Positions 57,813 through 64,000 of a stretch of DNA of 64,000 bases are shown piece after piece; position 1 is the first letter of the stretch; each line of letters opens with the position of its first letter. The DNA is from Saprospiraceae bacterium (lineage in GTDB: Bacteria; Bacteroidota; Bacteroidia; Chitinophagales; Saprospiraceae). The notes under the pieces are model-generated. The model saw nothing but the letters and a program-made list of their open reading frames with translations. It searched no databases and had not been told where the DNA came from. The stretch is taken from contig JADKCC010000029.1 of the NCBI GenBank assembly GCA_016714785.1, positions 36,660 to 100,659 on the forward strand. Reading direction: 5' to 3'. The position numbers and the translations under genes are program-made.

Positions 57813-59102
57813 CTATACACTTATTAATTTTTCTATGTCAAATTTATTCATTTGCATAAAAGCTTGAATCACCTTTGGTCCTTTGATAGGATCAGCCACT
57901 AGACTTGATAATATCTTTGGAATAATCTGCCATGAAACACCAAACTTATCTACCAACCAACCACATCTGTCATGGTGACCGCCCTCACCTAGCTGTTCCC
58001 AATAATAATCTATCTCATTTTGGTTGCCACATTCTATCACTATAGAATTGCCAGGCGTAAAATCATAGTCATGCTCCATGGTGCTACTCATAGCATTTAT
58101 TATGGTTTGGCCCAGTTTTACTTGAGCAAACAACAGCGATCCCGCAGGCATTCCAGCTTCATTTGGGTAAGGCGCTTCTATCAGAAGTTCGGAGTTTTTG
58201 ATTATGTCAGTATAAAAACTAACTGCCTCTCTCACAAGATGGTTTTTAGCATTGGTAAAGAGTAAAGTAGGCACAATTTTTTGTTTATGATTGATTTGAG
58301 CAACATCCAATTGCCAATTAACACCAAATTGGTCTATAACCCAAGCATACTTCTGAGACCAATTATAGCTACCTAATGGCATCAAAACTTGTCCACCATC
58401 GACTAAAGCACTATAGATCCTTTCTATTTCGGTATCACTTTCACAATATACAGTGTAAGACACGGCGCTGTTTACTTTATACATAGGCCCACCATTGATG
58501 GCCATAAACTTACTGCCCATAAGCTCAAAAGTTACAACAAACCCATTCTCATCCAATATTTTTGCAGCATTAAATAAGCTACAATAAAAATCCGCAGCAT
58601 CTTTACCATTTTGATTAAACCACAAACAAGGATATATAGGTTGCGAAGAAATACGCTCAGCAATATCTTTTAACGCAACCATTGCTTTAGGCCACAAACC
58701 TAAAAACATTTCGTAATAATCGTCCGTGACATCTTGCTCCAACTCAAACAAAGTCTCTTGATCGCTTACCTTTGTGAGTGTATAATTTTCGTAAGCCGGA
58801 GCCCAACTCTTTATTTCATCACTCGTCGTATCATCAACGCCATCATAAACATATCCCAAATGTCGGATAGATAGGAAGGATGGGAAATTTGCTTCGGCAA
58901 TCTCCGCTACCATACCATCCAATTTCCCTTTTGCGTTGGTAGCCAAAAATCTAATACTGTCCCCTTTATTCCAATTACCCACAAAATGAGAAGAAGATGC
59001 AAAAACCTTTGTCCAGGCACAATAATGTTCAGGCAATGTTATAGCATGCCAAACATCATCTTGCGTTGCCATTATTTTGATGCTTAAATTTAACTTTTTC
59101 AT
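57813..59102 (-). CDS. SRPBCC domain fused to two VOC (PhnB-like) domains
   Basis: 429 aa. Residues 1-150 are an SRPBCC/AHSA1-type domain (LNLSIKIMATQDDVWHAITLPEHYCAWTKVF). Residues about 155-270 and 285-420 are two VOC domains of the PhnB / 3-demethylubiquinone-methyltransferase-like kind (YPCLWFNQNGKDAADFYCSLF and VPTLLFTNAKNHLVREAVSFY, each closing with DKFGVSWQ/DQFGVNWQ). These parts are usually separate genes. Cytoplasmic; ligand or reaction unknown. Confidence 0.8.
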   Translation of the reverse strand: MKKLNLSIKIMATQDDVWHAITLPEHYCAWTKVFASSSHFVGNWNKGDSIRFLATNAKGKLDGMVAEIAEANFPSFLSIRHLGYVYDGVDDTTSDEIKSWAPAYENYTLTKVSDQETLFELEQDVTDDYYEMFLGLWPKAMVALKDIAERISSQPIYPCLWFNQNGKDAADFYCSLFNAAKILDENGFVVTFELMGSKFMAINGGPMYKVNSAVSYTVYCESDTEIERIYSALVDGGQVLMPLGSYNWSQKYAWVIDQFGVNWQLDVAQINHKQKIVPTLLFTNAKNHLVREAVSFYTDIIKNSELLIEAPYPNEAGMPAGSLLFAQVKLGQTIINAMSSTMEHDYDFTPGNSIVIECGNQNEIDYYWEQLGEGGHHDRCGWLVDKFGVSWQIIPKILSSLVADPIKGPKVIQAFMQMNKFDIEKLISV

Positions 59103-59276
59103 TTTTATATATTTTATTGTCTAACTGCGGTGTATGCCCGTCTAAAGTGACTTATTAACACACTTTAATAAAGCACAAAGTTAAATAAATTTACTTTTGA
59201 ATGGTTACATAAAAATTCATAATATGGAGCATTTATAACAAAGGAAAATTGTAAAAATCAATCAATTATTTGATAT

Positions 59277-60502
59277 TTACCATCTACATTTATAAAATAA
59301 GCCATTAGATTTAATAACATGGCTATCATTCAAATATCTATAACCTAGTAGGCCATAATAAAACCTTGCATCAATATAATGTGGCTCATTTACTAATATG
59401 ATAGAATCAGCTTTGCTTTTACTTGTTGCAAGTAAATGTTCCATTTCTAACCTATACGTAGGTTTTGTTAATCTTGGCTTCCAAGGTTTAACCCTTTCTA
59501 AATCATAGTAGCTACTAGATAAAATAACATTAAAGAAAATGATTAATATCATTTTGCTTGAAAATTATTTAAATATTCTAAAAAAATTCCATTGAAATAA
59601 GGAATGGAAATCTTTAAAATATAAACTTCTCTTTTGGTCGAAGCAAATGATAATAGGATGACTGGAATCAAAATCCATGATAAAATTAGAATTCTTTCTT
59701 TGTAACACTTTTTACTGTCTCATAAATTAGAAAAATGATTGGTATATAAATTAACTCATTAACATTTATCCTAATTGAATTTAAGTAATAATACCAAGGC
59801 CCACTATGTTCTTGAACAACATTATTTACAGGATGAATCATACCATTAAAGATCAAATTGGCTTCTATGGGAAAATTATAGCTTATCCAAAATAACCAAG
59901 GACTAACCACTGAAAAAGATGTCAATAAAATAGAAAAGTTAAACCTTAAAATTGGTTTAATATCAGGCTTTACATATACAAAATATACAGAACATACAAA
60001 AAAGATAAATAAAGCCATAATCCACTTTGTCAGGAATGCAAGTCCTATAACCAAACCTATGAACATGCCCAACTTTGGGTTTGTTTATCAGTTTTCAACA
60101 TAATAGATATCCATCATGAACAGCAGATGAAAGATTATCAACACGATCCAGATAATAGACCAATATTTATTTCATACAAAATCCCATTGACCGCATAAAA
60201 AAAGGCTGTAATTAATCCTATTTTCTCATAATATAACTTTCTAGCAATGTTAAATGCTAATAAAATAGTAAGTAATGAAAAAATCAATGATGGGAAACGC
60301 AAACCAAATTCATTGATTCCAAAGATTTTCATACTTAATGATATGCACCAAAATAAGATGGTTTCACCAGTTGATTGAATGCCCAATCATGGTCAAGCTT
60401 AAGTTCTTCATTTATAAGAATTGGCTGAAGGTTTTCCATCATGTTCTGTGAATCCAAAGTGAAACGTTCATCCCATTCGCCTAAACTTAAGGTCAAACCC
60501 AT
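59277..60502 (-). pseudogene. Decayed GT83 (ArnT/PMT-like) glycosyltransferase
   Basis: Pieces in different frames line up with one polytopic glycosyltransferase. They are LSLGEWDERF and NMMENLQPILINEEL (60502-60390), MKIFGINEFGLRFPSLIFSLL (to 60138), GMFIGLVIGLAFLTKWIMALFIF (60072-59686), ILLSFASTKREVYILKISIPYF (about 59650-59560) and a C-terminal piece (59552-59277). The WDER motif, normally binding the lipid-linked donor, survives. Four or more frame changes plus missing N-terminal sequence indicate a genuine pseudogene rather than a sequencing artefact. The family normally transfers sugars from polyprenyl phosphate to lipid A or protein. Confidence 0.7.
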
Positions 60503-60586
60503 AAATCCATATTATTAGCGTAAAATTATGAAATAACCATTTTTTTGATACATTTTAACAAGATAGCATCTCTCCTATTTTTTATC

Positions 60587-62734
60587 TCATCGCTCCATTT
60601 TCTCTCGTTTGATAATCACAGCCAAAGATAATCTTATCTTATAAAATTCCATAGGACTGATCAGATGCTCTGCAATAGCGCTTAGTGACATCTCTTTATC
60701 GGCTAAAAGCCATGCAGTTCGGACTTTGGTAATATCATCTTCGGTGATAAATTGCATGAGGTCGATGGGTTCGTCTTTAGTATATAGATAGGCGAAATGT
60801 GAGTATATGGTCGTTTCCGAAAGTTCGCGTTTCTGAGCAATTTCAGCAGGGCTCAATCCTTGTCTATAGAGCTGAAAAGTATCTAAATATGTTTTACCTT
60901 GTACATTTTTGACCAATTCCTGATTGCTGATGAAACCTTGGACTATGGCTATGATATCGGCTCCATATTGTTCCATTTTAACCTTTCCGATGCCCTCTAC
61001 CATCAATAGATCTGCACGTGTGAGTGGTTTGGATGCGGCAATATTTTCAAATACCTTATCGGCGAAGATGACATAAGCGGGTACTTGTTTTTGCCTTGCT
61101 TGTTCTGATCGCCACTCTTTCAGTTTGGAAATAAGTTCATCTTCGAGCATCATCTTTTTCTGTTTAGGTTTCGGAGCTTCCGTTACCAAATCAGTATATG
61201 TCAAATCTACCAATTGCACCTTCTTTCCATCGAAGAGAACAGAATGTGTCAAAGGTGTGGTCTTGAGTTTGAACCCATCTGTATAATCAATGCGCAAAAA
61301 ACCTTGATTGATCAGTTGGGTGATGTATATTTTCCAATTGATGAATGAAATATCTTTGCCGACTCCAAAAGTTTTGATTTGATCCAATCCTGCTTCTCTC
61401 ACTTCTGCCCGATAGGAACCACGCAATACATCTATTAAAAGATTCAAACCAACATTTTCTTTACAGCGGACGACTGCTGAAAGTGCTTTTTGTGCGGTAG
61501 TTGTTGCCTCCTTACTTTTGGGAGGATGGATACAATTGTCACAATGTTGGCAAGGTTCATTGCGGAATTCGCCAAAATAACTCAAAACTACATTGGTTCT
61601 ACATTCATTGGCGGAGGCAAATTCCCACATACGCTCGAGCTTGGCATATTGTACTGTTTTAAAATCTTCTTTGGCTTGGCTATCATCGATAAATTTTTTG
61701 AGCATGATATAATCGCCCCAACTATAGAATAACAATGCTTTGGCTGGCGTGCCATCTCTGCCGGCACGACCTATTTCTTGATAATATCCTTCCAAGTTTT
61801 TGGGCATCGCATAATGGATGATCCATCGTATATTGCTCTTATCAATGCCCATACCAAAAGCGATGGTAGCACAGATAAACTGAATCTTATCATCTTGAAA
61901 ATCCTTTTGTACTCGCTTACGTTCTTCCGGTTCCATACCAGCATGATAAAAATCGCAATTGAAGCCAGCTTGCCGAAGTTTTAGTGACAACTTCTCCGTT
62001 TCTTTTCTACTCAGACAGTAGATAATCCCACTCTGATTGGGCACTTTGAATAGAAACTCTACAACCTGTTTGTACTTTTGCTCCGAAGGTCTAGACTCAG
62101 TAAAGATATTTTTTCGCTCAAAGGATGATACAAAAATTTCAGGCTCCGTAAGATGCAACTGTTTACAGATATCTTGTTGTGTAGCAGCATCTGCTGTCGC
62201 TGTCAATGCTATGAATGGCACATGGCTAAATCTGTCTCTTAGCACATTAAGCAATACATAGTCAGGTCTGAAATCATTGCCCCAAATAGATACACAATGG
62301 GCTTCGTCTATAGCAAAAAGGTTGATTTTTAACTTGTCAAGAAAGTCGGGAAAACCTGCACTATTGGCTCTTTCTGGTGAGACATACAGCAACTTAATTT
62401 CTCCTTGCAATAGCTGTCTTTCTACGTCTTGTTGTTCATTACGTGTCATGTTGGAGTGGAATGCAGCAACCTTTACGCCAGAGAGTTTCAGAGCAGTCAC
62501 TTGATCATTCATCAAGGCGATCAAAGGAGAAATAACCACTGTCAATCCATCAAATAGCAAGGCCGGCAACTGAAAACACAAAGACTTACCTCCACCAGTA
62601 GGCATGATGACCAAACAATCTTTACCTAGCAGCACACGGTCGATGATCTCGCTTTGTGAAGATCTGAAGGCAGTAAATCCCCAGATTTCTTTTAAAATAC
62701 TATATTTGCGCTGTTCTGTCATTTGATCATACAT
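60587..62734 (-). CDS. recQ: ATP-dependent DNA helicase RecQ
   Basis: 715 aa. SF2 helicase motifs: PTGGGKSLCFQLPAL (Walker A), FAIDEAHCVSIWGNDFRPDY (DEAH), TATADAATQ (motif III) and QEIGRAGRDG (motif VI). The zinc-binding Cys cluster is CRTNVVLSYFGEF-x-CQHCDNC. RQC winged helix (about 415-510), HRDC domain (about 530-610) and a C-terminal HTH domain (LYRQGLSPAEIAQKRELSETTIYSHFAYL) follow. Unwinds 3'-to-5' in recombination and fork repair. Divergent from the glycosylase gene, with 31 bp between start codons, so the promoters must overlap. Confidence 0.95.
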   Translation of the reverse strand: MYDQMTEQRKYSILKEIWGFTAFRSSQSEIIDRVLLGKDCLVIMPTGGGKSLCFQLPALLFDGLTVVISPLIALMNDQVTALKLSGVKVAAFHSNMTRNEQQDVERQLLQGEIKLLYVSPERANSAGFPDFLDKLKINLFAIDEAHCVSIWGNDFRPDYVLLNVLRDRFSHVPFIALTATADAATQQDICKQLHLTEPEIFVSSFERKNIFTESRPSEQKYKQVVEFLFKVPNQSGIIYCLSRKETEKLSLKLRQAGFNCDFYHAGMEPEERKRVQKDFQDDKIQFICATIAFGMGIDKSNIRWIIHYAMPKNLEGYYQEIGRAGRDGTPAKALLFYSWGDYIMLKKFIDDSQAKEDFKTVQYAKLERMWEFASANECRTNVVLSYFGEFRNEPCQHCDNCIHPPKSKEATTTAQKALSAVVRCKENVGLNLLIDVLRGSYRAEVREAGLDQIKTFGVGKDISFINWKIYITQLINQGFLRIDYTDGFKLKTTPLTHSVLFDGKKVQLVDLTYTDLVTEAPKPKQKKMMLEDELISKLKEWRSEQARQKQVPAYVIFADKVFENIAASKPLTRADLLMVEGIGKVKMEQYGADIIAIVQGFISNQELVKNVQGKTYLDTFQLYRQGLSPAEIAQKRELSETTIYSHFAYLYTKDEPIDLMQFITEDDITKVRTAWLLADKEMSLSAIAEHLISPMEFYKIRLSLAVIIKREKMER

Positions 62735-62765
62735 AATCCATCAAAAGTACAAATGTTTTAGTAAA

Positions 62766-63407
62766 ATGGACACAACCAAACAGGTTTTATCAGATTTTTT
62801 TTATGCTTCTAACGATGTGGTGTCGATAGCAAGACAACTTTTGGGCAAAGAAATAGCAACCAATATTGGTGGAATAATTACCTCGGGCATCATCGTAGAG
62901 ACCGAAGCCTATCGAGGGCCAGATGATCGTGGATGCCATGCGTACAATGGCAGAATGACCGAAAGAACAAAAACGATGTATGAGAAAGGAGGTACTGCAT
63001 ACGTTTATGTTTGTTATGGAATGCATCCCATGATGAATGTCGTCACAGGAGATGTTGGTAATGCTCATGCGATATTAATAAGAGCCATACAGCCAACTGA
63101 AGGTATAACCAACATGGCAGAAAGAAGAAAAATTGACACGCAGAAACCAGTATTGACCAATGGGCCAGGAAAATTGGCAGTTGCACTAGGTATTCATAAA
63201 GATTTGAATGGGACTTCACTCTTAAGTGCAAACAATGGGATAACAATATTTGATACCGAGGCTATAATCTCGAATGATGATATCGTAAGTGGACCACGTG
63301 TAGGGATGAGCATCCATGTAGGCAATTGCTCACACAGACCTTGGCGATTTTATATCAAAAACAATCCATGGGTCAGCAAACCCCTAAAAGTGGAATATAA
63401 TTGGTGA
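62766..63407 (+). CDS. DNA-3-methyladenine glycosylase (AAG/MPG family)
   Basis: 213 aa, the normal size. Family motifs: catalytic Glu in GIIVETEAYRGPDD, HAYNGRMTERTKTMYEKGGTAYVYVCYGMH, AILIRAIQP and NGPGKLAVALGI. Excises alkylated purines (3-methyladenine, hypoxanthine) as the first step of base-excision repair; cytoplasmic. It stands beside recQ in divergent orientation, a small DNA-repair neighbourhood. Confidence 0.93.
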   Translation: MDTTKQVLSDFFYASNDVVSIARQLLGKEIATNIGGIITSGIIVETEAYRGPDDRGCHAYNGRMTERTKTMYEKGGTAYVYVCYGMHPMMNVVTGDVGNAHAILIRAIQPTEGITNMAERRKIDTQKPVLTNGPGKLAVALGIHKDLNGTSLLSANNGITIFDTEAIISNDDIVSGPRVGMSIHVGNCSHRPWRFYIKNNPWVSKPLKVEYNW

Positions 63408-63414
63408 TCGAATG

Positions 63415-63615
63415 AACACTCGAACGATGAATCATTCGGTTGTTCGGTTGTTCGGTTGTTCAGATCATTCGTTCGTTCAGATCATTCAAGTGTTCGTCCT
63501 TCGACGTTCGTCGTTCGTCGTTCGGTTGTTCGTTCGTTCAAATCATTCGGTTGTTCAGATCATTCAAGTGTTTGTTCGCTCGGTTGTTCGTCGTTCGGTT
63601 GTCCATTCGTTCAAA
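63415..63615. repeat. TTCG-rich microsatellite-like stretch
   Basis: Irregular repetition of GTTCG, GGTTGTTCG and CAGATCATTCAAGTGTTCG over about 200 bp directly after the glycosylase stop. Plus-strand ORFs across it encode only Val/Arg/Ser/Phe low-complexity peptides and are not called. Confidence 0.75.
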
Positions 63616-63728
63616 AAATCCTATAAAAATCAAATATTATTCACTTATATATATTAAACTCCAATACAAAAGTGGTTCAAACTTGCTAGTAATATAATTA
63701 CAACGTAAAGTTAAAAATCCTCCATTAA

Positions 63729-63768
63729 CCATCGCTTCTTTCATCAAAATGGTTGAAAGAAGCGATGG
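63729..63768 (-). terminator. Strong hairpin, probable terminator of the gene at the right edge
   Basis: Perfect 15-bp stem CCATCGCTTCTTTCA/TGAAAGAAGCGATGG with a 10-nt loop, 30 nt after the stop at 63799. The T run behind it is poor, so the mechanism is uncertain. Confidence 0.5.
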
Positions 63769-63798
63769 ATGAATACTAGGGTGCGGATTGAAAGGTAT

Positions 63799-64000
63799 CT
63801 AAAAGTTCACACCCAAAAATGCCCCTATTTCGGTATCGTTGGTTTCAAAATCATCAGTTTGAGCAAAATCTAAAGTTACACCAAAATGCAAGGTTTTATT
63901 TCTCTGAAAACCAATATTTAGCGATTGCTGACTTGATGTTTTTTCACCAAGGTCTGCTTCTAAGATCAATAAATTATATAAATCCCATTTGTCTGTTAAA
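63799..64000 (-). CDS. C-terminus of an outer-membrane-like protein (partial)
   Basis: Minus-strand frame open from the window edge to TAG at 63799-63801, about 66 aa: LTDKWDLYNLLILEADLGEK, then QSLNIGFQRNKTLHFGVTLDFA and ending EIGAFLGVNF. Alternating hydrophobic strands and the terminal Phe suggest the last strands of a beta-barrel. The start lies outside the window. Confidence 0.55.
   Translation of the reverse strand, partial: LTDKWDLYNLLILEADLGEKTSSQQSLNIGFQRNKTLHFGVTLDFAQTDDFETNDTEIGAFLGVNF

Noticed and set aside
63412..63697. Two overlapping plus-strand ORFs after the glycosylase gene
   Set aside because: They are translations of the TTCG-rich microsatellite and have low-complexity sequence.
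1..64000. tRNA, rRNA or riboswitch genes
   Set aside because: No cloverleaf, rRNA core or known riboswitch motif was recognised by eye in any intergenic region. A covariance-model search would be decisive.

Overview
The window looks like a chromosomal segment of a Bacteroidota bacterium, most likely of the Saprospiria. It is AT-rich, several secreted proteins end in type IX secretion (T9SS) C-terminal sorting domains with a YPNP motif, the promoters I can read carry the Bacteroidota -7 box TAnnTTTG, and genes such as the DUF6261 protein, the BatA-type protein and the large RHS protein with a Bacteroidota-type N-terminus fit that phylum. The family-level placement is a guess. Several genes are broken by one-base indels, often in A/T homopolymers, so part of the apparent decay may be consensus error of a long-read assembly.

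Layout. 1-1339: a truncated, repeat-rich surface protein. 1.9-19.8 kb: one minus-strand operon of nine genes for beta-1,3/beta-1,6-glucan (laminarin or fungal-glucan type) use. It encodes a GH2-like/outer-membrane-barrel fusion, a surface glycan-binding lipoprotein, a GH16 laminarinase lipoprotein, a GH149-like beta-1,3-glucan phosphorylase (broken near its 3' end), a GH17-like lipoprotein, a GH30 enzyme, a sugar symporter fused to GH17, a stand-alone cytoplasmic GH17, and a T9SS protein with four glucan-binding-type repeats. A divergent membrane-bound beta-propeller/Y_Y_Y/LuxR-HTH regulator (20.0-22.9 kb) is the obvious controller. No SusC/SusD pair is present. The operon promoter and the promoter of the truncated surface protein share an identical 20-bp element at the same distance from the -7 box.

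23.1-24.2 kb: an outer-membrane-like protein. 24.3-38.5 kb: a polymorphic-toxin locus. A 2193-aa RHS protein carries a toxin tip resembling toxin type 47, with immunity-like genes behind it. It is followed by four displaced toxin/immunity modules: an unrecognised toxin with a lipoprotein immunity candidate; a frameshifted nuclease-like tip with its immunity candidate; a GIY-YIG-like tip with a membrane immunity candidate; and an HExxH metallopeptidase tip with a lipoprotein immunity candidate. Most modules begin with a copy of the 3' RHS core and lack their own start. Two copies of a terminator-like hairpin element, 6.5 kb apart, sit at module ends and are fused to the same base of the RHS core.

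38.9-48.5 kb: accessory, repeat-rich DNA. It holds an XRE regulator, an array of palindromes with exact 41-bp period, a 21-bp minisatellite, a DUF6261 gene, large palindromes, an outer-membrane-like protein, a sirtuin, a frameshifted T9SS protein, a FemAB/GNAT-like protein, and a 100-bp tandem repeat. 48.5-60.5 kb: small or broken T9SS proteins, a pseudo-dihydroorotase with a BatA-type membrane protein, a PNGase F-like protein with an inserted LamG domain, an SRPBCC-VOC-VOC fusion, and a decayed GT83 glycosyltransferase. 60.6-64 kb: recQ and a divergent 3-methyladenine DNA glycosylase, a TTCG-rich microsatellite, and the end of an outer-membrane protein. No rRNA, tRNA, complete insertion sequence or CRISPR array was recognised.
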